The notes: generated from the letters alone by a model not told the origin. 64,000 bases of DNA from Microbacteriaceae bacterium PS02066 (GCA_029959545.1 JASCPH010000002.1:1-64000); one strand, 5' to 3'. Shown: positions 46,345 through 57,292, counted from the first letter of the stretch. Translations and numbers: made by a program.

Positions 46345-47333
46345 GTCGTCGCCTCCACCGTGGTGGTCCAGGTCGCGGCCGCCCCCGCGGCACGCAGGGC
46401 GCCGGCGACCTCGGCAGCGCTCTCGTCGTCTCGGGCGAGCACGAGGATGCAGCCGCCGCGCCCTCCGCCGGTCAGTTTGGCGCCCCAGGCGCCGTGCGCG
46501 CGCGCCGTCGTCGCGAGCTCGTCGAGCGCCGGATCGCCCACGCCCAGGAGGTCGAGGGCCACGTGCCCGCGGTCCATGACGGCGCCGAGGCTTCGCGCGT
46601 CGCCCGCGGCGAGGTGTGCGCGGGCATCGCGGGTGAGTTCGCCCAGTTCGTCGAGGAGAGCGGTCGTGCCCGCCGGGTCTTCATCGTGACGTACACGCAC
46701 GCCCGCGACCGCTTCCCGTGTGCGGCCGGCGACGCCGGTATCGGCGATCACGAACGTCAGCGGGACGGCCACGACGACGGGCGATACGGCACCGCCCTCG
46801 AACCAGATCGGTGCACCGGCGCGCACGGCGTGCGCGTCGAGTCCACTCGGTGCCACATGCGCGACGCGCTCGGCCCGCTGGATCATCTCGTGCTCCTCGG
46901 CGGCATCCAAGACGATCCCGTAGGCCGCGGTCACGGCCCGAACGACGGCCGCGGCCACGGCGGCGGAGGATCCGACACCGCGCTCCGCAGGCAGGTTGCT
47001 CTCGATGCGCAGGTCGATCGAATCGCCGGTGGCGCCGACCACCTCGAGCGCCGCGGCGGCCGCCATCGCCGTCGGCCCCAGGCGTGGGGGCGCCGCGGCG
47101 AGCGGACCGTCGTAGAGCGCGCTGTGCAGGAGGCTCGGACCACCGGATCGGCGGACGTCCGCGCGGACCTGCAGCGCGGAGAGCGGGATGGCCAGGGCCG
47201 GCCGCTCGTAGACGACGGCGTGCTCGCCGAGGAGGATCGCCTTGCCGGATGCCCGTCCGCTCGCGGCGGCAGTGGGGGTCGGCGTCGCCGGCGCGTCGGA
47301 TGGGCGCGCGGGACGGGCAGAAGAAGTGGTCAT
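46341..47333 (-). CDS. mvaK1: Mevalonate kinase
   Basis: 330-residue GHMP kinase, first gene of the operon. An Ala/Pro/Thr-rich N-terminus (about 1-28) precedes GRASGKAILLGEHAVVYERPALAIPL; motif 2 LPAERGVGSSAAVAAAVVRA; HVAPSGLDAHAVRAG; motif 3 LTGGGRGGCILVLA. ATG at 47333 lies about 13 bases after a TAGGCT -10 and lacks a clear ribosome site, so the leader is very short. Gene order mvaK1-mvaD-mvaK2-fni-mvaA-mvaS equals that in mevalonate clusters of streptomycetes, but no geranylgeranyl diphosphate synthase precedes it. Confidence 0.94.
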   Translation of the reverse strand: MTTSSARPARPSDAPATPTPTAAASGRASGKAILLGEHAVVYERPALAIPLSALQVRADVRRSGGPSLLHSALYDGPLAAAPPRLGPTAMAAAAALEVVGATGDSIDLRIESNLPAERGVGSSAAVAAAVVRAVTAAYGIVLDAAEEHEMIQRAERVAHVAPSGLDAHAVRAGAPIWFEGGAVSPVVVAVPLTFVIADTGVAGRTREAVAGVRVRHDEDPAGTTALLDELGELTRDARAHLAAGDARSLGAVMDRGHVALDLLGVGDPALDELATTARAHGAWGAKLTGGGRGGCILVLARDDESAAEVAGALRAAGAAATWTTTVEATT

Positions 47334-47346
47334 AGGAACGCACGCG

Positions 47347-47352
47347 AGCCTA
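47347..47352 (-). promoter_or_regulatory. Candidate -10 of the mevalonate operon
   Basis: Reverse-strand TAGGCT (47352 to 47347). The predicted start lies about seven bases before the mvaK1 ATG. No clear -35. Divergent from the pyr promoter. Confidence 0.45.
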
Positions 47353-47393
47353 ACAGCGTCCGCGCCACCGAGCGCGGAGCGGACTCTCTGGGA

Positions 47394-47399
47394 TAGTCT
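47394..47399 (+). promoter_or_regulatory. Candidate -10 of the pyr operon
   Basis: TAGTCT in GATAGTCTG. Transcription would begin near 47406, just before the PyrR-binding hairpin. No consensus -35 at 17 bases. Confidence 0.5.
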
Positions 47400-47417
47400 G
47401 TCTGCAAACCACAGCAA

Positions 47418-47449
47418 CCTTTAACACCGTCCTGTGAGGCGGAGAAGGG
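47418..47449 (+). promoter_or_regulatory. PyrR-binding RNA leader of the pyr operon
   Basis: Loop sequence TCCTGTGAGGC (47430-47440) fits the PyrR recognition consensus UCCNGNGAGGY. It is held by CCG (47427-47429) with CGG (47440-47442), an internal loop, and CCTT (47418-47421) with AAGG (47445-47448). The lower stem contains AAGGG, the likely pyrR ribosome site, nine bases before the ATG. UMP-bound PyrR stabilising this hairpin would block translation, the mechanism established for Mycobacterium smegmatis. No terminator/antiterminator pair as in Bacillus is visible. Confidence 0.75.
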
Positions 47450-47457
47450 AGCGGCGG

Positions 47458-47988
47458 ATGAGCACGCGCACCGTGCTGCATGAGGCCGACATCGCCAGAG
47501 CCCTGACTCGGATCTCCCACGAGATCCTGGAGTCCAACCGCGGTCCGGAGGGATTGGTGATCCTCGGCATCCCCACCAGAGGAGTGCCGCTGGCACGTCG
47601 CATCGGCGCCCTGGTCTCCGACTTCGGCGGTGCACCGGTACCCGTGGGGGCTCTCGACGTCACGATGTACCGCGACGATCTGGCGAGCAACCCCACCCGG
47701 GCTCCGCATCGCACCGACATCCCCGCGGAAGGCATCGACGCACGCACCGTGGTCCTCGTCGACGACGTGCTCTTCTCCGGGCGGAGCATCCGCGCCGCCC
47801 TCGACGCGCTCCAGGACATCGGACGCCCCGCCGCCGTACGGTTGGCGGCTCTGATCGACCGGGGGCATCGTGAACTTCCGATCCGCCCCGACTTCGTCGG
47901 GAAGAACCTGCCGAGCGCGCGCGACGAGCGCGTCAACGTCCGTCTGGCCGAGACCGACGGCGTCGAGGAGGTGACGATCGAGTCATGA
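47458..47988 (+). CDS. pyrR: Bifunctional pyr operon regulator/uracil phosphoribosyltransferase
   Basis: 176 residues with a phosphoribosyltransferase fold. [21 protein letters not shown] and the PRPP-binding loop [17 protein letters not shown] (about 98-114) are typical of PyrR. It binds leader RNA of its own operon when UMP/UTP is high and has weak uracil phosphoribosyltransferase activity. ATG at 47458, ribosome site inside the PyrR-binding hairpin. ATGA overlap with pyrB. Confidence 0.95.
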   Translation: MSTRTVLHEADIARALTRISHEILESNRGPEGLVILGIPTRGVPLARRIGALVSDFGGAPVPVGALDVTMYRDDLASNPTRAPHRTDIPAEGIDARTVVLVDDVLFSGRSIRAALDALQDIGRPAAVRLAALIDRGHRELPIRPDFVGKNLPSARDERVNVRLAETDGVEEVTIES

Positions 47989-48953
47989 GGAACCTCCTGG
48001 ACACCCGCACGCTCGGCCGCGAGCAGGCACTGCGCATCCTCGACGTCGCCGAAGACATGGCCGACACGCAGCAGCGCGAGATCAAGAAGCTGCCGACGCT
48101 GCGGGGAAAGACGGTCGTGAACCTCTTCTTCGAGGACTCCACCCGCACGCGGATCTCGTTCGAGGCGGCGGCGAAGCGCCTGTCCGCCGATGTCATCAAC
48201 TTCTCCGCCAAGGGCTCGAGCGTGTCGAAGGGGGAGTCCCTCCAGGACACCGCCCAGACGTTGCAGGCCATGGGAGCGGATGCGGTCGTCATCCGGCACG
48301 GCGCCTCGGGCGCGCCGCGCACGCTCGCCACGAGCGGCTGGATCACGGCGGGTGTGGTCAACGCCGGCGACGGCACGCACGAGCATCCGACACAGGCGCT
48401 GCTGGATGCGTTCACGCTGCGTAAGCGTCTGTTCGGTTCCGACAGCCGGGGGCGCGACCTCTCGGGCGTGTCCGTCGCGATCGTCGGCGACATCCTGCAC
48501 TCGCGCGTCGCTCGCTCGAACGTCTGGCTGCTGCACACGCTGGGGGCGCGGATCACCCTCGTCGGGCCGCCGACCCTCATCCCGCAGGATGTGTCGGCGT
48601 GGCCCGCCACGATCGAGTACGACCTCGATCGTGCGATCGGCGCCGGACCGGATGCGCTCATGATGCTGCGCATCCAGCTCGAGCGGATGAACGCGGCGTA
48701 CTTCCCGACGGAGCGCGAGTACGCGCGAGCGTGGGGCCTCGATGGCGAGCGTCTCGACGCCCTGCCGGCCGATAGCATTGTGATGCACCCTGGGCCGATG
48801 AACCGCGGTCTGGAGATCTCCGCTGCGGCGGCGGACTCGCCGCGCTCCACGGTGCTCGAGCAGGTCACCAACGGCGTATCCGTGCGGATGGCCGTGCTGT
48901 ACCTGCTGCTTGCGGGCGAACGTCCCGCCTCCGAGAAAGAAGGTGCGTCATGA
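47985..48953 (+). CDS. pyrB: Aspartate carbamoyltransferase catalytic subunit
   Basis: 322 residues. Commits carbamoyl phosphate and aspartate to pyrimidine synthesis. Carbamoyl-phosphate site [28 protein letters not shown] with the 80s-loop lysine, [12 protein letters not shown], and the C-terminal [13 protein letters not shown]. No pyrI regulatory subunit is nearby, as normal for actinobacteria. Confidence 0.96.
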   Translation: MRNLLDTRTLGREQALRILDVAEDMADTQQREIKKLPTLRGKTVVNLFFEDSTRTRISFEAAAKRLSADVINFSAKGSSVSKGESLQDTAQTLQAMGADAVVIRHGASGAPRTLATSGWITAGVVNAGDGTHEHPTQALLDAFTLRKRLFGSDSRGRDLSGVSVAIVGDILHSRVARSNVWLLHTLGARITLVGPPTLIPQDVSAWPATIEYDLDRAIGAGPDALMMLRIQLERMNAAYFPTEREYARAWGLDGERLDALPADSIVMHPGPMNRGLEISAAAADSPRSTVLEQVTNGVSVRMAVLYLLLAGERPASEKEGAS

Positions 48954-50260
48954 GCGGAACATATGTGATCCGCGGTGTGCGACCGGTCGGCGCCGCTGCG
49001 CTCGATCTCGTCGTCGCGGACGGCCTCATCCAGGAGATGGGCAGCGGCCTCAGCCGCGCCGGGGCCCAGGTCATCGACGCCGACGGCCTCATCGCCCTCC
49101 CCGGTCTGGTCGATCTGCACACGCACCTGCGCGAGCCCGGGTACGAGGCGTCGGAGACCATCCTCACCGGCTCCCGGGCCGGCGCCGCAGGCGGGTACAC
49201 CGCGCTGTTCGCCATGCCGAACACGTCGCCCGTCGCCGACACGGCCGGCGTCGTCGAACAGGAGCTCGCGCTCGGCGAGGCCGCGGGCTTCGTCGACGTG
49301 CAGCCCATCGGCGCGGTCACGGTCGGACAGAAGGGCGAACGCCTGGCGGAGCTGGGCGCGATGGCGCACTCCCGTGCGCGCGTGCGCGTGTTCAGCGACG
49401 ACGGCTTCTGCGTCTTCGATCCGCTCATCATGCGTCGCGCGCTCGAGTACGTGAAGGCTTTCGACGGTGTGATCGCGCAGCACGCGCAGGATCCGCGGCT
49501 GACCGAGGGCGCCCAGATGAACGAAGGCGCGGTCTCCGCGGAGCTGGGCCTCACCGGATGGCCCGCGGTCGCGGAGGAATCGATCATCGCGCGCGATGTC
49601 CTGCTCGCCGAGCACGTCGGTTCGCGCCTGCACGTGTGCCACCTCTCCACGGCCGGCAGCGTCGACATCATCCGCTGGGCGAAGAAGCGGGGGATCGCGG
49701 TCACCGCCGAGGTAACCCCGCACCATCTCCTGCTGACGGAGGAGCTCGTGCGCGGCTACGACGCGCGGTTCAAGGTGAACCCGCCGTTGCGGCGGGACGA
49801 AGACGTTCAGGCGGTCCGGGAGGGCCTCGCCGACGGCACGATCGACATCGTCGCGACGGATCACGCGCCGCATCCCGCCGAGGCGAAAGCCTGCGAGTGG
49901 CAGGCAGCAGCCAACGGCATGGTCGGACTCGAAAGCGCCCTGCGCGTCGTGCACCACGCGATGGTCGAGACCGGACTGCTCGACTGGACGGATGTCGCAC
50001 GGGTCATGAGCAGCACCCCCGCGGCCATCGGCCGTCTGACGGGTCACGGTCGCCCCCTCGCCGTCGGCGAGCCCGCCCACCTGGCGCTGTACGACGACAC
50101 GGTACGCGCGAGGTTCGCCGTCGACGACCTGCGCGGACGCAGCACCAACTCGCCCTACCTCGGGCGCGAGCTGCCGGGTTCGACGCGCTGGACGTTCCGC
50201 GCCGGCGTGGCGACGGTGCGCGACGGCGTCGTGGCGGATGCGGCGGAGGTGCACGCGTGA
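48950..50260 (+). CDS. pyrC: Dihydroorotase
   Basis: 436-residue amidohydrolase that cyclises carbamoyl aspartate. Zinc ligands [10 protein letters not shown], later HAQDPRL and HVCHLST histidines, and catalytic aspartate in ATDHAPH. Class I-type length (about 430) rather than the shorter E. coli form. Overlaps pyrB (ATGA) and the next gene (GTGA). Confidence 0.96.
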   Translation: MSGTYVIRGVRPVGAAALDLVVADGLIQEMGSGLSRAGAQVIDADGLIALPGLVDLHTHLREPGYEASETILTGSRAGAAGGYTALFAMPNTSPVADTAGVVEQELALGEAAGFVDVQPIGAVTVGQKGERLAELGAMAHSRARVRVFSDDGFCVFDPLIMRRALEYVKAFDGVIAQHAQDPRLTEGAQMNEGAVSAELGLTGWPAVAEESIIARDVLLAEHVGSRLHVCHLSTAGSVDIIRWAKKRGIAVTAEVTPHHLLLTEELVRGYDARFKVNPPLRRDEDVQAVREGLADGTIDIVATDHAPHPAEAKACEWQAAANGMVGLESALRVVHHAMVETGLLDWTDVARVMSSTPAAIGRLTGHGRPLAVGEPAHLALYDDTVRARFAVDDLRGRSTNSPYLGRELPGSTRWTFRAGVATVRDGVVADAAEVHA

Positions 50261-50769
50261 GCCGGGAAGGCGCGCTGCTGGTCATGCTCGCCGTCGCACT
50301 GCTGCTGATCGGCCTCACCTTCTGGGGCTGGCGACGTCGAGTGCGACGAGACAGCGGCCTTGCCGCGCCGCTCGGATCGCCGCCGGCCCAGGCAGAGGTG
50401 CTCGCACGCTTCGCCGGCCTGTACGTCGCGACGACCGCGCATGACACCGCCCTGGAACGTCTCGCCGTTCGAGGACTCGGATTCCGCGCCAAGGCCGACC
50501 TCCTGATCACCGACGCCGGCGTGGCGCTGCTCGCCTACGGGGGCGAGCCGGTGTTCATCGACAGAACGCGCCTGGAGTCGGCTCAGCAGGCCACCGTCAC
50601 GATCGACCGCGTGGTCGAACGCGACGGGCTCGCTCGCCTCACCTGGCGCATCGACGACGACACGCTCGTCGACTCCTACTTCCGCCCGCAGGACGCCTCG
50701 GCGCGCGCGGTCGCCGCCGCCCTCGACGCGATCCTGCCCCACCCCACCTCGACGGGAACCGACGTATGA
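50257..50769 (+). CDS. Conserved membrane protein of the pyr operon
   Basis: 170 residues. One N-terminal membrane segment (about 6-24, [19 protein letters not shown]), an arginine cluster, then a soluble beta-rich domain of PH-like appearance ([41 protein letters not shown]). The same kind of gene lies between pyrC and carA in mycobacteria (Rv1382) and other actinobacteria; its role is unknown. GTGA and ATGA overlaps tie it tightly to the operon. Confidence 0.85.
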   Translation: MSREGALLVMLAVALLLIGLTFWGWRRRVRRDSGLAAPLGSPPAQAEVLARFAGLYVATTAHDTALERLAVRGLGFRAKADLLITDAGVALLAYGGEPVFIDRTRLESAQQATVTIDRVVERDGLARLTWRIDDDTLVDSYFRPQDASARAVAAALDAILPHPTSTGTDV

Positions 50770-51920
50770 CTCTCTTCCGCACCGGACCGGCCGTCCTCGT
50801 CCTCGAAGACGGCACACGCCACACCGGCCGCGCTTACGGCGCCACCGGCACGACCCTCGGCGAGGTCGTCTTCGCCACCGGGATGACCGGATATCAGGAG
50901 ACCCTCACCGACCCTTCCTACGCGGGACAGATCGTCCTGCAGACGGCGCCCCACATCGGCAACACGGGTGTCAACGATGAGGACCCCGAGTCGCGTCGCA
51001 TCTGGGTCGCCGGATACATCGTGCGCGACCCCTCGCGGATCGTGTCCAACTGGCGTGCCGACGAATCGCTCGACGAGGCGCTGACCAACGACGGGATCGT
51101 CGGCATCAGCGGGATCGACACCCGGGCCGTGACGCGCCACATCCGCTCCGCCGGCAGCATGCGCGGCGGGATCTTCTCGGGTGACGCCGCGTCGATGGAC
51201 CCCGAGGAGCAGCTGCGCATCGTGCGCGAGGCGCCGGCGATGGCGGGGCAGAACCTCTCCGCCTCCGTGTCCGTCTCCGAGACCGAGGTCACGCCTGCGA
51301 CCGCGGAACGGGTCGGCAACCTCGCCGTGCTCGACCTCGGTGTGAAGCAGGCGACGATCGACAATCTCGCCGCCCGCGGATTCGACGTGCACGTGCTGCC
51401 GCAGACCGCCACGATCGAGGAGATCCGCGCGATCGAGCCCGTCGCGGTGTTCTACTCCAACGGGCCGGGCGACCCGGCCGCATCCGCCGACCACGTCGAG
51501 CTGCTGCGCGCGGTGCTCGATGACCGCCTGCCGTTCTTCGGCATCTGCTTCGGTAACCAGCTGCTGGGGCGCGCGCTGGGCTACGGCACGTACAAGCTGC
51601 CCTTCGGCCACCGCGGCATCAACCAGCCCGTCATGGACCGCACGACCGGGCGCGTGGAGATCACCGCGCACAACCACGGCTTCGCAGTGGATGCGCCGCT
51701 CGAGGGCGTGAGCGACAGCCCGAACGGCTACGGCCGCGTCGAGGTCAGCCACGTCGGCCTCAACGATCAGGTGGTCGAGGGTCTACGCGCCCTCGACATC
51801 CCCGCGTTCAGCGTGCAGTACCACCCGGAGGCCGCTGCGGGCCCGCACGACGCGAACTACCTCTTCGACCGGTTCCGGGACATGGTCATCGCCGAGCAGA
51901 GCAAGAAGGACACCAAGTAA
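50766..51920 (+). CDS. carA: Carbamoyl-phosphate synthase small subunit
   Basis: 384-residue glutamine amidotransferase subunit. N-terminal synthase-binding domain with [15 protein letters not shown] and [19 protein letters not shown]-terminal class I glutaminase with nucleophile Cys in [14 protein letters not shown] and [10 protein letters not shown]. Feeds ammonia to CarB. TAATG overlap with carB. Confidence 0.96.
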   Translation: MTLFRTGPAVLVLEDGTRHTGRAYGATGTTLGEVVFATGMTGYQETLTDPSYAGQIVLQTAPHIGNTGVNDEDPESRRIWVAGYIVRDPSRIVSNWRADESLDEALTNDGIVGISGIDTRAVTRHIRSAGSMRGGIFSGDAASMDPEEQLRIVREAPAMAGQNLSASVSVSETEVTPATAERVGNLAVLDLGVKQATIDNLAARGFDVHVLPQTATIEEIRAIEPVAVFYSNGPGDPAASADHVELLRAVLDDRLPFFGICFGNQLLGRALGYGTYKLPFGHRGINQPVMDRTTGRVEITAHNHGFAVDAPLEGVSDSPNGYGRVEVSHVGLNDQVVEGLRALDIPAFSVQYHPEAAAGPHDANYLFDRFRDMVIAEQSKKDTK

Positions 51921-54900
51921 TGCCCAAGCGCGACGACATCCGCTCCGTCCTCGTCATCGGCTCCGGCCCGATCGTCATCGGTCAGGCCTGTGAGTTCGAC
52001 TACTCCGGTACCCAGGCGTGCCGTGTGCTGCGCGCCGAGGGCGTTCGCGTGATCCTGGTCAACTCGAACCCGGCCACGATCATGACCGACCCCGACTTCG
52101 CCGATGCGACCTACATCGAGCCCATCAACTGGCGGGTCATCGAGACCATCATCGCCAAGGAGCGCCCCGACGCGATCCTGCCGACGCTCGGTGGCCAGAC
52201 CGCGCTCAACGCGGCGATCGACCTGCACAAGAACGGTGTGCTGGACAAGTACGGCATCGAGCTCATCGGCGCCAACTTCGAGGCCATCAACAAGGGTGAA
52301 GACCGTCAGATCTTCAAGGAGCTGGTGATCGAGGCCGGTGCGGATGTGGCCGCCTCCGTCATCTGTCACTCCATGGACGAACTGCTCGCCGGGGCCGAGA
52401 AGCTGGGATACCCGCTCGTGGTGCGTCCCTCGTTCACGATGGGCGGACTCGGCTCCGGTTTCGCGTACGACGAGGCCGACCTCCGCCGCATCGGCGGCGC
52501 GGGGCTGCACGACTCGCCCACGAACGAGGTGCTCCTGGAGGAGTCCATCCTCGGGTGGAAGGAGTACGAGCTCGAGCTCATGCGCGACACCGCCGACAAC
52601 ACGGTGGTCGTCTGCTCGATCGAGAACGTCGACCCCGTCGGCGTGCACACGGGAGACTCGATCACGGTCGCCCCGGCTCTCACGCTCACCGACCGCGAGT
52701 ATCAGAAGCTGCGCGACATCGGCATCGAGATCATCCGTCGTGTGGGCGTCGACACCGGCGGCTGCAACATCCAGTTCGCCGTCGACCCCGTGACCGGGCG
52801 CATCATCGTGATCGAGATGAACCCGCGCGTGTCGCGCTCGTCGGCGCTGGCTTCCAAGGCCACGGGGTTCCCGATCGCCAAGATCGCGGCCAAGCTCGCC
52901 ATCGGCTATCGCCTCGACGAGATCCCCAACGACATCACGAAGGTGACCCCGGCGAGCTTCGAGCCGACGCTGGACTACGTCGTCGTCAAGGTGCCCCGCT
53001 TCAACTTCGAGAAGTTCCCCGCCGCGGACACGACCCTCACGACCACCATGAAGTCGGTCGGCGAGGCGATGGCGATCGGCCGCAACTACGCGACGGCTCT
53101 CCAGAAGGCGCTGCGCTCGCTCGAGAAGCGCGGCTCCAGCTTCCACTGGGGAGAGGAGGAGCGCTCTGTCGAGGAGCTGCTGGAGATCGCCAAGACCCCG
53201 ACCGACGGCCGCATCGTCGTCCTGCAGCAGGCCATGCGCAAGGGCGCCACGATCGAGCAGGCCTTCGAGGCGACGGCGATCGACCCCTGGTTCCTCGACC
53301 AGATCGCCCTCATCAACGAGGTGGCCGAGTTCGTGCGCGCAGCCGGCGAGCTCGACGCCGAGGTCCTGCGGGCCGCGAAGGAGCACGGCTTCAGCGATGT
53401 GCAGATCGCCGAGCTCCGAGGGATCGGCGAAGCCGAGGTGCGCGGCATCCGCCACGCACTGGGGCTCCGGCCCGTCTACAAGACCGTCGACACGTGCGCG
53501 GGGGAGTTCCCCGCGCTCACGCCGTACCACTACTCGAGCTACGACGCCGAGACGGAGGTGTCGCCCTCGGAGCGCACCAAGGTCGTCATCATCGGCTCCG
53601 GCCCCAACCGCATCGGTCAGGGCGTCGAGTTCGACTACTCGTGCGTGCACGCGAGCTTCGCGCTCTCGGACGCGGGCTATGAGACGGTCATGATCAACTG
53701 CAACCCCGAGACGGTCTCGACCGACTACGACACGAGCGACCGCCTGTACTTCGAACCTCTCACGCTCGAAGACGTGCTCGAGGTGCTGCACGCCGAGAGC
53801 GCCTCGGGCGAGATCCTCGGGGTCATCTGCCAGCTGGGCGGACAGACGCCCCTGGGCCTCGCGAAGGGCATCGAGTCAGCGGGCTACCGCATCCTGGGCA
53901 CGAGCCCCGCCGCGATCGATCTGGCCGAGGAGCGCGAGCTGTTCTCGCGCCTGCTGGACGAGGCGGGTCTGGTCGCTCCCCGGAGCGGCACGGCGATCGA
54001 CGTCGACGGCGCGGTGAGCGTGGCCGAGGAGATCGGGTACCCGGTGCTCGTGCGTCCGAGCTTCGTGCTCGGCGGCCGCGGCATGGAGATCGTCTACTCG
54101 ACAGAGGCGTTGCGCGACTACTTCGTCCGCATCGCCGACGCGGCCATCATCGGTCCAGGCCTCCCGCTTCTCGTCGACCGGTTCCTCGACGACGCGATCG
54201 AGCTCGACGTCGATGCCCTGTTCGACGGTGAGGAGCTCTACATCGGCGGCGTGATGGAGCACCTGGAGGAGGCCGGCATCCACTCCGGCGACTCGTCCTG
54301 CACCCTCCCGCCGGTGTCGCTGGGCCGCACCGACGTGGATCGGGTCCGCGAGGCGACGCTCGCCATCGCCCAGGGCGTGGGTGTGCGGGGACTGCTCAAT
54401 GTGCAGTTCGCGATCAGCGCGGGCGTGCTCTACGTGATCGAGGCGAACCCGCGGGCGAGCCGCACGGTTCCCTTCGTGTCCAAGGCGCTCGGTATCCCGC
54501 TGGCGAAGGCCGCGAGCCGCATCATGGCCGGCAGCTCGATCGCCGAGCTGAAGGCCGAAGGCATGCTGCCCGAGCAGGACGGATCCCGTGTCCCGCTCGA
54601 CGCGCCGGTCGCGGTCAAGGAGGCGGTGCTGCCCTTCAAGCGGTTCCGCACGAAGGACGGTCAGACCGTCGACTCCGTGCTCGGCCCGGAGATGCGCTCG
54701 ACCGGTGAGGTCATGGGCTTCGACCGTGACTTCCCGACGGCGTTCGCGAAGAGTCAGCAGGCCGCCTACGGCGGGATGCCCCTGTCTGGCACGGTGTTCA
54801 TCTCTGTCGCCGACGCGGACAAGCGCGCGGTCATCCTTCCTGCCCACCGCCTCCAGGAGCTCGGCTACGAGCTGGTTGCGACGGAGGGCACGGCGGAGAT

Positions 54901-55207
54901 CCTCGCCCGCAACGGCATCGCCGTACGCACGGTCAACAAGTACTCGGCGACGCAGGAGACGGGGGAGACGAACATCGTCGACCTCATCAACGCGGGTGAG
55001 ATCGACATGATCGTCAACACGCCCAGCGGTGGCCTGGCCCGGGCGGACGGCTATGAGATCCGCGCGGCCGCGGTGGCCGCGGACAAGGCGTTGTTCACGA
55101 CGATGGCCGTCCTCGGTGCTGCCGTGAGCGCGCTTCCGGTGCTGCGAGAGGGCTTCGACGTGAAGAGCCTGCAGGAGTATGCGGTGGAGCGGGCGGCGCG
55201 CGCGTGA
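51920..55207 (+). CDS. carB: Carbamoyl-phosphate synthase large subunit
   Basis: 1095-residue enzyme with two homologous ATP-grasp halves. First half opens [24 protein letters not shown] and second [24 protein letters not shown] (about 552 onward); each has its EMNPR/EANPR metal site. C-terminal MGS-like allosteric domain (about 945-1095) with [12 protein letters not shown] and NTPSG. Makes carbamoyl phosphate for pyrimidines and arginine. Full length. Confidence 0.97.
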   Translation: MPKRDDIRSVLVIGSGPIVIGQACEFDYSGTQACRVLRAEGVRVILVNSNPATIMTDPDFADATYIEPINWRVIETIIAKERPDAILPTLGGQTALNAAIDLHKNGVLDKYGIELIGANFEAINKGEDRQIFKELVIEAGADVAASVICHSMDELLAGAEKLGYPLVVRPSFTMGGLGSGFAYDEADLRRIGGAGLHDSPTNEVLLEESILGWKEYELELMRDTADNTVVVCSIENVDPVGVHTGDSITVAPALTLTDREYQKLRDIGIEIIRRVGVDTGGCNIQFAVDPVTGRIIVIEMNPRVSRSSALASKATGFPIAKIAAKLAIGYRLDEIPNDITKVTPASFEPTLDYVVVKVPRFNFEKFPAADTTLTTTMKSVGEAMAIGRNYATALQKALRSLEKRGSSFHWGEEERSVEELLEIAKTPTDGRIVVLQQAMRKGATIEQAFEATAIDPWFLDQIALINEVAEFVRAAGELDAEVLRAAKEHGFSDVQIAELRGIGEAEVRGIRHALGLRPVYKTVDTCAGEFPALTPYHYSSYDAETEVSPSERTKVVIIGSGPNRIGQGVEFDYSCVHASFALSDAGYETVMINCNPETVSTDYDTSDRLYFEPLTLEDVLEVLHAESASGEILGVICQLGGQTPLGLAKGIESAGYRILGTSPAAIDLAEERELFSRLLDEAGLVAPRSGTAIDVDGAVSVAEEIGYPVLVRPSFVLGGRGMEIVYSTEALRDYFVRIADAAIIGPGLPLLVDRFLDDAIELDVDALFDGEELYIGGVMEHLEEAGIHSGDSSCTLPPVSLGRTDVDRVREATLAIAQGVGVRGLLNVQFAISAGVLYVIEANPRASRTVPFVSKALGIPLAKAASRIMAGSSIAELKAEGMLPEQDGSRVPLDAPVAVKEAVLPFKRFRTKDGQTVDSVLGPEMRSTGEVMGFDRDFPTAFAKSQQAAYGGMPLSGTVFISVADADKRAVILPAHRLQELGYELVATEGTAEILARNGIAVRTVNKYSATQETGETNIVDLINAGEIDMIVNTPSGGLARADGYEIRAAAVAADKALFTTMAVLGAAVSALPVLREGFDVKSLQEYAVERAARA

Positions 55208-56064
55208 GCGCATCCGGCTTCGGGACACGGCTGCAAGCCGCGCTCGACGAGTACGGGCAGCTGTGCGTGGGGATCGATCCCCACGCACAGCTCCTGCGTG
55301 CCTGGGGTCTCGGCGAAGATGCCGCGGGCGTGCGCGAGTTCGGGCTGCGCGTCGTGGATGCGGCCGCCGGGCGGGTCGGAGTCGTGAAGCCGCAGGTCGC
55401 GTTCTACGAGCGGTTCGGGTCGGCGGGCTACGCCGCCCTCGAGGACGTTCTCGCGGCGGCGCGGGACGCGGGTCTGCTGGTGATCGCCGACGCGAAGCGC
55501 GGAGACATCGGCACCACGATGGACGGCTACGCGGCGGCATGGCTCGAGCCGGGAGCGCCCTTGGAAGCCGACGCCCTCACCCTGAGCCCGTATCTCGGAC
55601 CTGAATCCCTGCACGAGACGATCACGCGCGCGATCCGGGCGGACAAGGGCGTGTTCGTCCTCGCTGCCACGAGCAACCGCGAGGCCGCCGCCGTGCAGAC
55701 CGCCATCACCGTGGATGCGTCCGCCGGCGACGACGAGCCGCTCGCGGCCCGCGTCGCACGCGAGGTGGGCTCCTACAACGTGGGGAGCGCGGGCGCCCTC
55801 GGCCCCGCGGGCGTCGTCGTCGGGGCGACGCTGCAGCGTGCGTCGTTCGGACTCACCGACACGGTGCTGGCCGGAACACCGATCCTGGCACCGGGCTTCG
55901 GCGCGCAGGGCGCACAGCCGTCCGACCTCGGCGCGCGCTTCGGCTACGTCGCGTCGCAGGTGGTCGCGAGCGAGAGCAGAAGCATCCTCTCGGCAGGCCC
56001 TGCCGATCTCGCCGCCCGCATCGACGCCAGACGTGCGCTCTACTCGGAGGTTCGCCATGGTTGA
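55204..56064 (+). CDS. pyrF: Orotidine 5'-phosphate decarboxylase
   Basis: 286-residue enzyme for the last step to UMP. It is the longer mycobacterial-type (type 2) decarboxylase: [25 protein letters not shown], catalytic [15 protein letters not shown], and APGFGAQG phosphate-binding loop. GTG start in GTGA with the carB stop. pyrD and pyrE are not in the window. Confidence 0.95.
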   Translation: MSASGFGTRLQAALDEYGQLCVGIDPHAQLLRAWGLGEDAAGVREFGLRVVDAAAGRVGVVKPQVAFYERFGSAGYAALEDVLAAARDAGLLVIADAKRGDIGTTMDGYAAAWLEPGAPLEADALTLSPYLGPESLHETITRAIRADKGVFVLAATSNREAAAVQTAITVDASAGDDEPLAARVAREVGSYNVGSAGALGPAGVVVGATLQRASFGLTDTVLAGTPILAPGFGAQGAQPSDLGARFGYVASQVVASESRSILSAGPADLAARIDARRALYSEVRHG

Positions 56065-56971
56065 CAGCCGAACACCCCCCGAGGTGGACCGCGCCGCCGC
56101 CTCACGGCGGGCCGTCGAGGCCCGCCGCGCTCGTGCGTCGCTCAAACGCGACCTCTCCACGCGCGTGATCAGCGGTCAGGAGGTGCTGCGCCGGGCCTTG
56201 GCCGATCCCGCATCCGCCGCCGGGACCCTGCGCGTTCCGGAGTTCCTCACCTCGCTCCCCGCCATCGGAGAGGGAAAGCGCGACCGTATCCTCGCCGAGC
56301 TCGGTATCTCGCCCGTCAAGCGCCTCGGCGGACTCGGGGTGCGCCAGCGCGCCGCACTGCAGGAGTGGCTCGACGGGCGACTCCCGGAGCCGCAGCCCCG
56401 AGCCGCCCGCAGCCGTCTGCTGGTCCTCGCCGGACCCACCGCCGTCGGCAAGGGCACCGTCGCCGCCCACATCCAGGAGCACTATCCGGAGATCCTTCTC
56501 TCGGTCTCTGCCACGACGCGTCCGCCGCGTCCCGGTGAGGTCGACGGCACGCACTACTTCTTCGTGGACGACGCCGCCTTCGATGAGCTCGTCGCGCGCG
56601 GCGAACTGCTGGAGTGGGCGACCGTGCACAACAAGTACCGTTACGGCACGCCGCGCGGCCCGATCGAACGAGCGCTGGCCGACGGTCGCACGGTTCTGCT
56701 GGAGATCGATCTGCAGGGCGCGAGGCAGGTGCGGGCGGCGGCCCCCGATGCCGCACTCGTGTTCCTGCTCCCGCCCAGCTGGGACGAGCTCGTGCAACGT
56801 CTGGTCGGACGCGGCACGGAGGACGCCGAGGAGCGCGCGCGACGCCTACGCACCGCGCGGGTGGAATTGGCGGCGCAGGGCGAGTTCGACTACCGGGTCG
56901 TGAACGCAGAAGTCGCCGAGGCGGCGCGCGAGGTCGTAGAATTGACGAAGGCTTCCGCGCGTCCGTCGTGA
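56057..56971 (+). CDS. gmk: Fusion of mIHF-type DNA-binding region with guanylate kinase
   Basis: 304 residues, about 100 more than normal guanylate kinase. Residues 1-110 correspond to actinobacterial integration host factor mIHF: a basic helical start ([17 protein letters not shown]) and the helix-two-turn-helix stretch [19 protein letters not shown] with [13 protein letters not shown]. Residues about 118-300 are the kinase: P-loop GPTAVGKGT (126-134), GMP-binding [29 protein letters not shown] and [12 protein letters not shown]. In mycobacteria mihF and gmk are separate neighbours (Rv1388, Rv1389). One frame is open throughout, and the only good ribosome site (GGAGG before 56057) is at the mIHF start. 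No internal start with a ribosome site was obvious before the P-loop. Confidence 0.93.
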   Translation: MVDSRTPPEVDRAAASRRAVEARRARASLKRDLSTRVISGQEVLRRALADPASAAGTLRVPEFLTSLPAIGEGKRDRILAELGISPVKRLGGLGVRQRAALQEWLDGRLPEPQPRAARSRLLVLAGPTAVGKGTVAAHIQEHYPEILLSVSATTRPPRPGEVDGTHYFFVDDAAFDELVARGELLEWATVHNKYRYGTPRGPIERALADGRTVLLEIDLQGARQVRAAAPDAALVFLLPPSWDELVQRLVGRGTEDAEERARRLRTARVELAAQGEFDYRVVNAEVAEAAREVVELTKASARPS

Positions 56972-57025
56972 TGCGTCGTCGTCGAACGACTCTCCGCCGA
57001 CATCCCCGAACCAGGAGGTACCGCC

Positions 57026-57280
57026 ATGGCTGGGACCAACCAGGGCATCATCGAGCCCCCCATCGACAGCCTTCTCGACAAGGTCGACTCGAAGTACCAG
57101 CTCGTGATCTACGCATCCAAGCGGGCGCGTCAGATCAACGACTACTACTCGGACCTGCACGAAGGCAACCTCTTCGACAACGTGGGCCCGCTCGTGGACT
57201 CCACGATCGAGGACAAGCCGCTGACGATCGCGCTGCACGAGATCAACGAGGACAAGCTGCGGCTGCGTCACGCCGAGTGA
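57026..57280 (+). CDS. rpoZ: DNA-directed RNA polymerase omega subunit
   Basis: 84-residue subunit that helps assemble the beta' subunit. [20 protein letters not shown] and [15 protein letters not shown] match the conserved omega core. Strong AGGAGG-type site upstream (57010-57017). 54 bases after gmk; followed by a strong terminator. coaBC, which usually comes next, is absent. Confidence 0.95.
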   Translation: MAGTNQGIIEPPIDSLLDKVDSKYQLVIYASKRARQINDYYSDLHEGNLFDNVGPLVDSTIEDKPLTIALHEINEDKLRLRHAE

Positions 57281-57292
57281 TCTGATCACGTC

